From Nocardioides sp. NBC_00368 (GTDB taxonomy: Bacteria; Actinomycetota; Actinomycetes; Propionibacteriales; Nocardioidaceae): a DNA stretch of 64,000 nucleotides. Position numbers and translations under genes: made by a program. This document shows positions 8,091 to 15,843 of the stretch, piece by piece. The stretch is taken from contig NZ_CP107970.1 of the NCBI RefSeq assembly GCF_036090055.1, forward strand, positions 1,738,501 through 1,802,500, in the 5' to 3' direction. Within the stretch, counting starts at the first letter, position 1. Every line of letters begins with the position of its first letter. A model generated the notes under the pieces. That model had not been told where the DNA came from. It saw nothing but the letters and a program-made list of their open reading frames with translations, and did not search any database.

Positions 8091-8321
8091 TCAGTCCTCC
8101 TGCTTCCCCGCCGCGGCGAGCTCGGCGATCGCTGTGGTGAATCCCTCGGGGGTCCACGGACCACCGCCGGGGGCCGGGATGCCGAGCTCGTTGAGCCCCT
8201 CGACGAGACCCGGCAGGTCGTGCCGGCCGCCACCGAAGACCTCTTCGATGGCACCGGCGAGCTTGGTCTCCCAGGGGGTCGTCTCCGCGACCGCCGCCTG
8301 GATCGGCGCTAGATAGCCCAT
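8091..8321 (-). CDS. Small recombinase-like HTH protein of the Rieske operon
   Basis: A 76-residue soluble protein. Its second half (LNELGIPAPGGGPWTPEGF) resembles the helix-turn-helix tail segment of large serine recombinases (LNARGIPTP-type sequence), but there is no catalytic domain. Short proteins of this kind occur beside Rieske oxygenases in other bacteria, where their function is not established as far as I know. It lies 3 bases before the oxygenase gene and 37 bases after the reductase gene, so it is clearly co-transcribed. Possibilities are an oxygenase assembly or activity factor, or a local DNA-binding protein; I cannot choose between them. Confidence 0.75.
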   Translation of the reverse strand: MGYLAPIQAAVAETTPWETKLAGAIEEVFGGGRHDLPGLVEGLNELGIPAPGGGPWTPEGFTTAIAELAAAGKQED

Positions 8322-8358
8322 TGCTGTGTTCTCCCTCGTGTGCAGTCGGTACGGCGCG

Positions 8359-9321
8359 TCAGATGTCGAGCGCCAGCTCGGGGGTCCGCGCCCGGGAGAC
8401 GCAGATCATCATGGTGGTGCCGGACGCCTGCTCGGTGTCGCTGAGCAGGGAGTCACGGTGGTCGGGGGTGCCGGCGAGCACCTTGGTCTCGCAGGTGCCG
8501 CAGATCCCGTCGCGGCAGGAGCTCGAGACCGCGATCCCGGCAGCCTCGAGGGCGTCGATGACCGGTACGTCGGCGGGCACCTGCACGACCCGGCCGGAGC
8601 GCCGGCAGTCGACGGCGATCGGCTGCTCGCCGTCGGGGTCGACATCGATCTGCTTGGCCTTGAACCGCTCCACCTGGAGGGTCCCCTCGGGCCAGCCGGC
8701 GGCGTGCTTCTCGACGGCGGCCAGCAGCCCTTCGGGTCCGCAGCAGTAGACCAGCGTCCCGGGGTCGGGGGTCGGCAGCGCGGTGGCGAGGTCGAGCCGT
8801 CCGTGGGTCTCCTCCGGGATGACCTTCACCCGGTCGCCGTACGTGGCCAGCTCGTCGAGGAACGCCATCGAGTCCTCGCGACGGCCGCCGTACCAGAGCT
8901 CCCAGTCGGTGCCCTGCCGCTCGGCCTCGGTGAGCATCGCGAGCAGCGGGGTGATCCCGATGCCGCCGGCGACGAACACGTAGCGCTTGGCGGGGAGGAA
9001 GTCGAAGTTGTTGCGGGGACCGACCACGCGCAGCCGATGCCCGGGGCGCAGCCCCTCATGGACGTACTCCGAGCCGCCGAGGGCGGCGTGCTCGCGCAGC
9101 ACCGCGACCCGGTAGCTGCCGCGGTCTGCGGGGTCACCGCACAGCGAGTACTGCCGCACCAGTGACCCCTTCAGGGTCAGGTCGACGTGGGCGCCCGGGC
9201 TCCACTCCGGCAGCGGGTCGCCGCCGGGATGGACGAGCCGCAGCGACAGCACGCCGTCGGCCTCCAGGGTCATCTGCTTGACCAGGAGCTCCAGCTCCTG
9301 CTCGTCGGTGGTGACACTCAT
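8359..9321 (-). CDS. Ferredoxin-NAD(P)H reductase of class IA oxygenase (VanB/Pdr type)
   Basis: A 320-residue electron-transfer protein that passes electrons from NAD(P)H through flavin and a plant-type [2Fe-2S] cluster to the Rieske oxygenase. Seen in order: flavin-binding barrel with RQYSLCGDP, nucleotide-binding domain with VAGGIGITPLLAM and YCCGPEGLL, and a C-terminal ferredoxin domain with CRDGICGTC plus a fourth Cys in MMICVSRA. The ATG at 9321 overlaps the stop of the ThDP gene by 4 bases. Length and domain order match phthalate dioxygenase reductase and VanB. It pairs naturally with the oxygenase at 7026-8087. Confidence 0.93.
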   Translation of the reverse strand: MSVTTDEQELELLVKQMTLEADGVLSLRLVHPGGDPLPEWSPGAHVDLTLKGSLVRQYSLCGDPADRGSYRVAVLREHAALGGSEYVHEGLRPGHRLRVVGPRNNFDFLPAKRYVFVAGGIGITPLLAMLTEAERQGTDWELWYGGRREDSMAFLDELATYGDRVKVIPEETHGRLDLATALPTPDPGTLVYCCGPEGLLAAVEKHAAGWPEGTLQVERFKAKQIDVDPDGEQPIAVDCRRSGRVVQVPADVPVIDALEAAGIAVSSSCRDGICGTCETKVLAGTPDHRDSLLSDTEQASGTTMMICVSRARTPELALDI

Positions 9322-11030
9322 GACGACCTCCTCTTGGTCCGGTCGGGAACCTTGACCGGCGGTGTGAACGGCCGCGGCATCGGGCCGAAGGACTCCAGGT
9401 CGACCTCGACGAGCACGGGGCCACGCCGGGCCACCGCCTGCTCGAGCTCGGTCGTGGCCTCGGCGGCCGTCCCGATGCGCTGGTAGGGCAGCCCGAGCGA
9501 GCTCGCGAGCCCGGCGAAGTCGGGAGTGGTCAGGTCGACGCCGGCGCGGTCGACGCCGCGCGCCTCCTGCATGTTGCGGAGCACGCCGTAGCCGCCGTCG
9601 TTGAAGACCAGCAGCACCAGCCAAGGGCGCTCCTGGGCGAGCGTGAGCAGCTCACCGAGATGTACGGCCAGGCCGCCGTCGCCGGCGATGACGACGGTCG
9701 GTTCGTCGTGGCGGCCCATCGCGGCGCCGAGTCCCATGCCGAGTCCCTGGCCGATCCCACCACCGCGTGGGAAGACGTTGTCCCGAGGATCGTAGATCTC
9801 GAAGAGCCGGTTGCCCCACGACGAGGACGCGATGGTCACGTCGCGGGCGAGCACGGACCGCCGCGGCAGCGCGGTACGCAGCGCGTCGGCGAGCACGGCG
9901 TGGTCACCGAGCCCCTCCCGCTGGGTCGCACGTACGTCCTGCCGTGCCCGGGTCACCCGAGCCCGCCACTCCCCCGCGACCCGGGCACGCTCGCGTACGA
10001 CGTCGGTGATCGCGGGCAGCACGTCGCGGGCGTCCCCAGCGACACCGGCCGCGATCGGGAAGACCCGTCCCAGCGCGGCCGGGTCGAGATCGACCTGGAC
10101 GTGCACCGGCGGAAGCACGAGGTCGTAGTCGCGGGTCTCGTTGGACCGGAAGTGGGTGCCGATGCTGAGCAGCAGGTCAGCCTCGGCCAACAGCTTGCCG
10201 CCGCCTGGGGTGGCGCCGTAGTTGCCGACCACGAGCGGGTAGTCCTCGGGGACCGCGCCGCGCCCGGAGTTGGAGGTCAGCAGACCGGCGCCCCAGGTCT
10301 CGACCAGCTCGGTCAGCTCGGCGCCGGCGTCGGCGACCCCGCCGCCGGCCCAGATCAGCGGCCGCTCGGCAGCGACGATCAGCTCGGTCAACGCGTCCAG
10401 GCCGGCCGGCTTCGGAAAGACGGCAGTCTCCTCGCTCACCTCGACGATCTCGACGACCTCGCGCTGCGGCAGGTACTGCAGGTCGATGGGCCACTCGACA
10501 CTCACCGGGCCGCCGGCCCGGCCTCGCCCACCGAGCGCCCGGTCGACGGCGGCTCTCAGGATGCCGGCCGACTCCTCGAGCGAGGGCACGGACACCGCGT
10601 CCAGCGAGACCGCCTGCAGCATCCCCAGCTGGTCCTTGGTCTCGTGGATGAAGCCGCGCCCCGAGCCGAGGTAGGCCGACTCGACCTGCCCGGTCACGTG
10701 CAGCACCGAGGTGGCCGAGCTCAGCGACTCGATCAGCGAGCCGGCCGCGTTGCCCGCCCCGGTTCCGGTGCTGGTCAGCGCGCAGCCTAGACCGCCGGTC
10801 GCCCGGGCGTAGCCGTCGGCGGCGTTGACCGCGCTCGCCTCGTGGCGGACCGGCACGAACCGCAGCTCGCGCGAGACCGCTTCGACGAGCGGCAGGTTGT
10901 GCACCGAAATGACGCCGAAGACGGTGTCGACGTCCACCTCTCGGAGCACCGCGACGAGCAGGTCGCCGCCGTCGGCGTACGTCACCACATCCGGAGCTTG
11001 AATTGTGGGGGCGGTGGTCAGATCAGTCAT
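9318..11030 (-). CDS. ThDP-dependent enzyme (decarboxylase/acetolactate-synthase-like)
   Basis: A 570-residue thiamine-diphosphate enzyme of the acetolactate synthase/benzoylformate decarboxylase superfamily. The N-terminal Pyr domain has the cofactor-activating Glu in PVRHEASAVNAADGYARATG. The C-terminal PP domain has the ThDP/Mg motif GDGGLAVHLGELLTLAQE ending in FNDGGYG. The start is the ATG at 11030, 11 bases after the upstream SDR stop; an open stretch beyond it shadows that SDR. In a ring-cleavage operon it most plausibly decarboxylates or ligates a 2-oxo acid, for instance an aryl glyoxylate that the ALDH then finishes. That role is inferred. Confidence 0.9.
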   Translation of the reverse strand: MTDLTTAPTIQAPDVVTYADGGDLLVAVLREVDVDTVFGVISVHNLPLVEAVSRELRFVPVRHEASAVNAADGYARATGGLGCALTSTGTGAGNAAGSLIESLSSATSVLHVTGQVESAYLGSGRGFIHETKDQLGMLQAVSLDAVSVPSLEESAGILRAAVDRALGGRGRAGGPVSVEWPIDLQYLPQREVVEIVEVSEETAVFPKPAGLDALTELIVAAERPLIWAGGGVADAGAELTELVETWGAGLLTSNSGRGAVPEDYPLVVGNYGATPGGGKLLAEADLLLSIGTHFRSNETRDYDLVLPPVHVQVDLDPAALGRVFPIAAGVAGDARDVLPAITDVVRERARVAGEWRARVTRARQDVRATQREGLGDHAVLADALRTALPRRSVLARDVTIASSSWGNRLFEIYDPRDNVFPRGGGIGQGLGMGLGAAMGRHDEPTVVIAGDGGLAVHLGELLTLAQERPWLVLLVFNDGGYGVLRNMQEARGVDRAGVDLTTPDFAGLASSLGLPYQRIGTAAEATTELEQAVARRGPVLVEVDLESFGPMPRPFTPPVKVPDRTKRRSS

Positions 11031-11041
11031 CTCGGTTCTCC

Positions 11042-11827
11042 TCAGGCCACGTAGCGGGCAACGCCGCCACACACGTCGAGCGCCGCGCCGGTGACGTACG
11101 AGGCGCGCGGGGACAGCAGGGTCACGACCATCGCGGCGACCTCCTCGGCCCGGCCGAACCGACCGAGCGGGATGCCGCGGTCCGCGGCGAGGTCACGCTC
11201 GAACCCCTCGTACGAGGTCGCGTGCTCGTCCGCCTCGAATCGCCGGCGCCATTGGCCGGTGTCGACCAGCCCGAGGCAGACGCTGTTGACGCGGATGTCC
11301 GGGGCGTACTCGGTGGCCATCGACTTGGTCAGGTTGAGCAGCCCGGCACGGGCGGCAGAGGTGGTGACCAGCCGCGGTTCGGGCTGACGGGCGAGCACGG
11401 CGTTGATCGTGACGATCGCGGCGGCGTCGGAGGCCCGCAGGTGCGGCAGCGCCGCGCCGGTGACGCTGAGGACGCCGCCGAACTTCAGGTCGAGCTCGTC
11501 GCGGAAGTCCTCCACGGTCGCGCGGTCGAGCCCGAGCATCCGGGACTGGCCGGCGTTGTTGACCAGCCCGTCGATCCCGCCGAACCGAGCGGCCCCGGCC
11601 TCGACCAGCGCGGCGACCTGGTCGGCGTCGCGTACGTCACAGCTCATCGCGAGCACCCGGTCGGCGGGCGCGCCGAGATCGGCGAGCGCCTTCTCGAGCA
11701 CGTCGAGACGGCGTGCGCAGGTGATGACGTTCGCACCCTCCTCGAGGAGGGTGGCGACGGTCGCGAGACCGACGCCGGAGCTGCCGCCCGTGACGAGCAC
11801 GGTGCGATCGGCGAGATGGAGATCCAT
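11042..11827 (-). CDS. SDR-fold protein lacking the catalytic Tyr and Lys
   Basis: A 261-residue short-chain dehydrogenase/reductase homologue with an intact NAD(P)-binding start (VLVTGGSSGVGLATV) and NNAG motif. At the active site the usual YxxxK is replaced: the sequence reads TTSAARAGLLNLTK, putting Thr at the Tyr position and Arg at the Lys position, and the usual Ser upstream is also absent (TINAVLARQ). It may use other residues, bind its ligand without redox chemistry, or partner the canonical SDR encoded just before it (11843-12583). The C-terminus (YVTGAALDVCGGVARYV) is normal. It lies mid-operon with a 15-base gap upstream. Confidence 0.87.
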   Translation of the reverse strand: MDLHLADRTVLVTGGSSGVGLATVATLLEEGANVITCARRLDVLEKALADLGAPADRVLAMSCDVRDADQVAALVEAGAARFGGIDGLVNNAGQSRMLGLDRATVEDFRDELDLKFGGVLSVTGAALPHLRASDAAAIVTINAVLARQPEPRLVTTSAARAGLLNLTKSMATEYAPDIRVNSVCLGLVDTGQWRRRFEADEHATSYEGFERDLAADRGIPLGRFGRAEEVAAMVVTLLSPRASYVTGAALDVCGGVARYVA

Positions 11828-11842
11828 GATCTGTTGGTCCTG

Positions 11843-12583
11843 TCAGTGGAAGACGAAGCCGCCGTCGACGACGAGCTGCTGGCCGGTGATGTAGGCGGCC
11901 TCGGGGCCGAGCAGGAAGGCCGCGGCCCCGACGACGTCGGCGGGCTCCTGGTCCCGGGTCAGTGCCCGGTTGTCGCGGTAGAGCTGGTGGCGGTGCTCGG
12001 GGATCTGCTGTGCGGCCTCGGTGGTGGTGAGGCCGGCGGCCAGGGTGTTGACGGTGATCCCGTGCGGGCCGAGGTCACGCGCCATAGCCCGGGTCAGCGC
12101 CGCGAGGCCACCCTTGGAGGCGATGTAGTGGGCGAGGTTGGCAGAGCCGTAGAGCGCCGAGTCCGAGCCGATGTTGAGGACCCGGCCGCGGCCGGCCTCG
12201 ATCATCCCCGGGACGACCTCCCGGCTGACCAGCCACGGCCCGCGGAGGTTGACGGCCATCAACGAGTCCCACTCGGCGGGGTCGATCTCGTGGACCGGCT
12301 TGCCCCCGACCCCGTCGGCGCGGGCGGCGTTGTTGACCAGACCGTAGACAGGCCCGGTCTCCTTCACCATGGCCCGCACCGAGGCGTGGTCGGTGACGTC
12401 GACCGGCACGGTCGAGACGTCGTGGCCCTCCGCGCGGAGGGTGGCTCCGGCCGTCTCCAGCCAGTCCTCGCGGATGTCCGCGAGCCAGACCCGGGCACCG
12501 GCCCGGGCCAGGCGCCGGGAGATCGCCAGCCCGAGGCCGCGACCCGCGCCCGTGACCAGAACCGGTGCACCGTCGAGACTCAT
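11843..12583 (-). CDS. SDR-family oxidoreductase (canonical)
   Basis: A 246-residue classical short-chain dehydrogenase/reductase. Cofactor motif VLVTGAGRGLGLAIS, NNAA, catalytic Ser in NIGSDSALYG and YIASK with Tyr and Lys present; the C-terminus ends YITGQQLVVDGG. WLADIRED after strand beta-2 suggests a preference for NAD(H). In this operon it could dehydrogenate a cis-dihydrodiol made by the Rieske oxygenase or act on a later hydroxy acid. The gene is 3 bases after the cupin gene. The precise substrate is unknown. Confidence 0.9.
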   Translation of the reverse strand: MSLDGAPVLVTGAGRGLGLAISRRLARAGARVWLADIREDWLETAGATLRAEGHDVSTVPVDVTDHASVRAMVKETGPVYGLVNNAARADGVGGKPVHEIDPAEWDSLMAVNLRGPWLVSREVVPGMIEAGRGRVLNIGSDSALYGSANLAHYIASKGGLAALTRAMARDLGPHGITVNTLAAGLTTTEAAQQIPEHRHQLYRDNRALTRDQEPADVVGAAAFLLGPEAAYITGQQLVVDGGFVFH

Positions 12584-12586
12584 GGG

Positions 12587-13111
12587 TCAGTCCCGGGTGA
12601 CGCCGTGCATCGCGGAGGTCTCCGGGTACGTCGGGACCTGTGGCTTCTGGGCGCCGATGATCACGCAGAAGAGCGCGTCGGTGTCGCCGTTGTTCTTCAG
12701 GCTCCGCGGCACGCCGGCCGGCACCACGATCATGTCGCGGTAGCCGAGGGTGCGCTTGACGACCTGGCCGTCGCGGTGCACGCCGACCTCGACCTCGCCC
12801 TCCAGGACGAAGAAGGCCTCTTCGGCGTCGTGGTGGGTGTGCTCGGGGCCCTCGCCACCCGGGGGCAGCAGCATGTTGGAGAAGGTGAAGCCCTGGGACT
12901 TGATCGTGCGGTTGTCGTTCTCGTGGTTGCCGGTCGCACCGGAGCCGACGTAGCGGATCTGGGCACGCTTGAACTGGTCGCCCGCCTTCGCCTGGAAACC
13001 CAGGGTGTCCCAGTCCTCGTGGCGCGAGGCGCGGGTCAGGATGATGGAGTCGGTGAACTCCTCCAGGCTCTCGGCCGTCTCGTACGTGAGCGGCTGCTGG
13101 GTGATCGACAT
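12587..13111 (-). CDS. Cupin-domain protein
   Basis: A 174-residue single-cupin protein. Cupin motif 1 is PEHTHHDAEEAFFVLEGEVE (metal ligands His, His and Glu) and motif 2 is GYRDMIVVPAGVPRSLKN, where the usual His is replaced by Arg or lies elsewhere. It could be a small dioxygenase, an isomerase or a binding protein acting on a pathway intermediate. It is separated from the upstream hydrolase by 57 bases, the largest gap in the run, and from the downstream SDR by 3. No closer assignment is justified. Confidence 0.85.
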   Translation of the reverse strand: MSITQQPLTYETAESLEEFTDSIILTRASRHEDWDTLGFQAKAGDQFKRAQIRYVGSGATGNHENDNRTIKSQGFTFSNMLLPPGGEGPEHTHHDAEEAFFVLEGEVEVGVHRDGQVVKRTLGYRDMIVVPAGVPRSLKNNGDTDALFCVIIGAQKPQVPTYPETSAMHGVTRD

Positions 13112-13168
13112 GGGTCGTTCCTCTCTTGCTGTGTTTCGTTCTCGGGTTGGGCTCGGGGATCGGGACGG

Positions 13169-13972
13169 TCAGCCGTAGAGGCGTTCGACGATCCCGACGA
13201 AGGAGGAGAGCCAGGCGTTGAACGCCTCGGGCGACTCCTGGTTGGCCAGGTGGCCGGCGCCGCGCAGCGTCACCAGGACGGCGTCGGGGATGCCGCCGGC
13301 GAGGGCCTGCGACTCGGTGATCCCGGTGACCTGGTCCTGGTCGCCGCAGAGCACCAGCGTCGGGGTGTCGATGGCGGCGAGCTCCGGCGTCAGGTCGGTG
13401 GCGGCCATCGACTCGGCGGCGAGGCCGTAGCCGGGCAGCCTGATCGAGTCGCGCATCGTGGCGACGACCCGGTCGACCAGCTCGCCCGGAGCATCGGAGC
13501 TGACGAGCCGTGGCCCGCGGCCGCCGGCGAAGGCAGCGCTGCCCGCCGAGCCCAGCTCGGCGGCGCGCGTACGCATCGCCGCAGCCTTCTCCGCCGAGGT
13601 GCCGGAGCCCCGGCTCGCGTCGGCGAGCACGAGGCTCCGGACCAGCTCGGGCCGGCGGGACGCGAGCCGGACCGCGATGACCCCGCCCCAGGAGACACCC
13701 AGGACGTGGACCGGGCCGGCTGCTGCGTGCTCCTCGATCACGGCGGCCGCCGCGTCGGCGAACCCGTCGAGGTCGAGAGAGCTCTCGGGGTCAGCGGAGC
13801 GGGCGTAGCCCGGGGCGTCCCAGGCCAGCAGCCGGAACTCGCCGGCGAGCGCCGCGACCTGGGGCGCGAACGAGGCCGAGCTGGACCCGATCCCGTGCAG
13901 GCACAGGATGGTCGGGCCGGTGCCGACATCCTCGACGTGGACCCCGGTGGCACGGAGCGTGGTGGTCGTCAT
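13169..13972 (-). CDS. Alpha/beta-fold hydrolase (meta-cleavage-product type)
   Basis: A 267-residue alpha/beta hydrolase. Oxyanion region LCLHGIGSSSASF, nucleophile Ser in GVSWGG, acid Asp in CGDQDQVTG and His in GAGHLANQESPEAF give a complete triad. Together with an extradiol dioxygenase this points to a C-C hydrolase of the 2-hydroxymuconate-semialdehyde or MhpC/BphD kind, although enol-lactone or ester hydrolysis is possible. The ATG at 13972 lies 7 bases after the upstream stop. The frame is open further upstream only as a shadow of the neighbouring gene. Confidence 0.88.
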   Translation of the reverse strand: MTTTTLRATGVHVEDVGTGPTILCLHGIGSSSASFAPQVAALAGEFRLLAWDAPGYARSADPESSLDLDGFADAAAAVIEEHAAAGPVHVLGVSWGGVIAVRLASRRPELVRSLVLADASRGSGTSAEKAAAMRTRAAELGSAGSAAFAGGRGPRLVSSDAPGELVDRVVATMRDSIRLPGYGLAAESMAATDLTPELAAIDTPTLVLCGDQDQVTGITESQALAGGIPDAVLVTLRGAGHLANQESPEAFNAWLSSFVGIVERLYG

Positions 13973-13979
13973 CGCGGCC

Positions 13980-14774
13980 TCAGATGATGCTGACCGCGCC
14001 GACCGGGCGGCCGACGAGCATGGACAGGGACCGGACCACGGCCCGCGAGACGACACCACTCGTACGCGGGTTGGCGGCCGAGGGGTGGTTGCGGATCTCG
14101 AAGCGGTAGCTGCCGGCGTCCGCGTCGGCCTCGATGACATGGCTGGTCAGCTCGGCGGCCGGGTCGGCGACGAGACGCACCTCGACCAGCGCCAGGTCGC
14201 CCACGGCGAGCCCGACGGTGGCCGCGACGTTGAGCGAGCGCGGAAAGTAGCGCGCCGCCTCGGCGGCCGATCCCTCGAAGATCGTGGTCGGCTCCGTGGT
14301 GGCACGGACCCGCTCCTGGGTCTCGTCGTCCATCCACGGCTGCAGCAGGGTCGCAGGCAGCTTGGTCGTGGTCACCGACGCGCTGTGCACGGCGCCGTGG
14401 CTGGCGGCGCTGACCAGCAGGTCGATGCCCCCGATGGCACCGGAGGTGATGAACATCCGCCCCGGACCGGAGGCCCTGAGCCGAGCAACCAGCTCCTGAT
14501 CGGCCAGCGCTCCGGCCGAGGTGATCAGCAGGTCGCGGCCCGCCTCGAGGATTTCGGCGCCGTGCCGGGAGACCACAACCTGACCGGCGCACTCCACGAT
14601 CACGTCGCTGCTCTCGATCGCCTTGGCGAGCCTGATCTGCGGCACCGGGCACTCGCCGACCGGGGTGTCGTTGACGACTCCCACGACCTCGACGTCCTCG
14701 ACCGCTCCGCCCACCAGCGCCTCGATCACGGGCCGGCCGATGGCTCCGGCGCCGATGATGCTGATCTTCGTCAT
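13980..14774 (-). CDS. L-aspartate-dehydrogenase-like NAD(P) oxidoreductase
   Basis: A 264-residue protein of the aspartate dehydrogenase (NadX-like) family. Rossmann start KISIIGAGAIGRPVIEAL, then VECAGQVVVSRHG and the family block TSGAIGGIDLL. In the family these enzymes interconvert aspartate and oxaloacetate/iminoaspartate. Here it is locked in an aromatic operon (ATGA overlap with the dioxygenase, 7 bases before the hydrolase), which suggests it acts on a ring-cleavage product, for example oxidising or reductively aminating a semialdehyde or 2-oxo acid. That role is speculative. No nadA or nadC lies nearby, so NAD synthesis is not supported. Confidence 0.85.
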   Translation of the reverse strand: MTKISIIGAGAIGRPVIEALVGGAVEDVEVVGVVNDTPVGECPVPQIRLAKAIESSDVIVECAGQVVVSRHGAEILEAGRDLLITSAGALADQELVARLRASGPGRMFITSGAIGGIDLLVSAASHGAVHSASVTTTKLPATLLQPWMDDETQERVRATTEPTTIFEGSAAEAARYFPRSLNVAATVGLAVGDLALVEVRLVADPAAELTSHVIEADADAGSYRFEIRNHPSAANPRTSGVVSRAVVRSLSMLVGRPVGAVSII

Positions 14775-15736
14775 CGGGCCACCTCCACCAGGTCGCGGGC
14801 GTTCGCCGGCGCGTAGGACGCGGCCAGCTCCGGACGGTCGGCGAACACGCCCGTGTCCTCGATGCCGGCCATGTGGCGGCGTACGTCCTTGGACGGCGGG
14901 CCCGCCGTTCCCCACAGGTCGGAGAGCTCGGGGACCCGGCGCCACACCTTGCACAGCCACTGGTCCTCGACGACCTGGGCGACGTCCGAGGTGTACTCGC
15001 ACACCAGCCCGGCCGGGTCGGCGAAGTAGGAGAAGGTGTTGTTGCCCGGGCCGTGGCGGCCGGGGCCCCACAGCGGGGTGACGCCCTGCTGCTTGAGCGA
15101 GCCGATGCCCCGCATGAAGTGGTCCATGCTCGGCATCTCGTAGGCGACGTGGTTGACGGAGGTCCAGGCGGCCTGGTTGAAGGCGATGCTGTGGTGGTCG
15201 GTGTTGCAGCGCAGGAACGCCATCTGGTGCTCGGACCAGTCCGAGACCCGCATCCCGAGGACGTCGGTGTAGAACGCCACCGCACGGTCGATGTCGACCG
15301 TGTTGAGCACGACGTGCGTCACCCCGATCGGGACCGGCCGGTCCCGGTCGAGCGGCTTCACGGCGTGGACGTCGGCGACAAGCTCGATCACCCGACCCTC
15401 CGGGTCGGCGAAGCGGATGCCGTAGCCGCCGCCCGCCTGGTCCAGGGCACCCGGCTCGGTGAGCATCGGGATGCCGCGCAGAGCGAGCCGGCGGGCGGCC
15501 TCGTCGACCTCGGCCGGCGTACGCACCGCGAACGAGATGGCACCGAGACCGTTGCGCTCGGCGCGGGTCAGCTGCAGGACGTGGTGGTTCTCCCCCGTAC
15601 CGCGCAGCCAGGTGTCGTCGTGGTCCTGCTCGACGACCGAGAGGCCCCAGACCTCGGAGTAGAAGTCCGTCGACTCGGTGAGGGTCGGCACCTGCAGCTG
15701 GACGCTGCGCAGCGAGTGCAGTGTTGCGATCGACAT
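14771..15736 (-). CDS. Extradiol ring-cleavage dioxygenase (VOC, catechol 2,3-dioxygenase type)
   Basis: A 321-residue type I extradiol dioxygenase built from two vicinal-oxygen-chelate modules (about 10-125 and 140-275). The iron ligands are visible as His in GVTHVVLN (about 145), His in SVNHVAYE (about 213) and Glu in VCEYTSD (about 266). GRHGPGNNTFSYFADPAG is the familiar signature. It should cleave a catechol-type intermediate next to the hydroxyl pair, giving a yellow semialdehyde. It is the first gene of the ten-gene run, and AAGGAG precedes the ATG. Its promoter carries the 27-bp operator shared with the ALDH-MFS operon. Confidence 0.92.
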   Translation of the reverse strand: MSIATLHSLRSVQLQVPTLTESTDFYSEVWGLSVVEQDHDDTWLRGTGENHHVLQLTRAERNGLGAISFAVRTPAEVDEAARRLALRGIPMLTEPGALDQAGGGYGIRFADPEGRVIELVADVHAVKPLDRDRPVPIGVTHVVLNTVDIDRAVAFYTDVLGMRVSDWSEHQMAFLRCNTDHHSIAFNQAAWTSVNHVAYEMPSMDHFMRGIGSLKQQGVTPLWGPGRHGPGNNTFSYFADPAGLVCEYTSDVAQVVEDQWLCKVWRRVPELSDLWGTAGPPSKDVRRHMAGIEDTGVFADRPELAASYAPANARDLVEVAR

Positions 15737-15750
15737 CCCGACTCCTTTCT

Positions 15751-15777
15751 CTTAGTGATTAATATTTAAGTGCTTAG
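15751..15777. promoter_or_regulatory. MarR-type operator, copy 1 (dioxygenase operon)
   Basis: Read on the minus strand: CTAAG-N2-CTTAA-N3-TTAA-N3-CTAAG, 27 bp, 15 bases upstream of the dioxygenase ATG and probably covering its -10 (TATTAA). The same pattern with 19 of 27 identical bases occurs at 18751-18777. It is most simply the site of the MarR protein encoded at 18866. Confidence 0.6.
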
Positions 15778-15843
15778 GCTTTTTCGTGTCAAGAGGAAAC
15801 CGTGGCCCAGATCACCTCGAGGCCCTCGTCGTGACGCGCTGGG

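Noticed and set aside
8091..8321. Fragment of a serine recombinase left by a mobile element
   Set aside because: No catalytic domain, att-like repeat or other mobile gene is near, and the tight spacing within the operon indicates a functional small gene.
11003..13987. A 994-codon open frame on the plus strand across the aromatic operon
   Set aside because: It lies antisense to five well-supported genes, is rich in Gly/Arg/Asp/Val from codon-position mirroring and shows no domain. It is a high-GC shadow frame.
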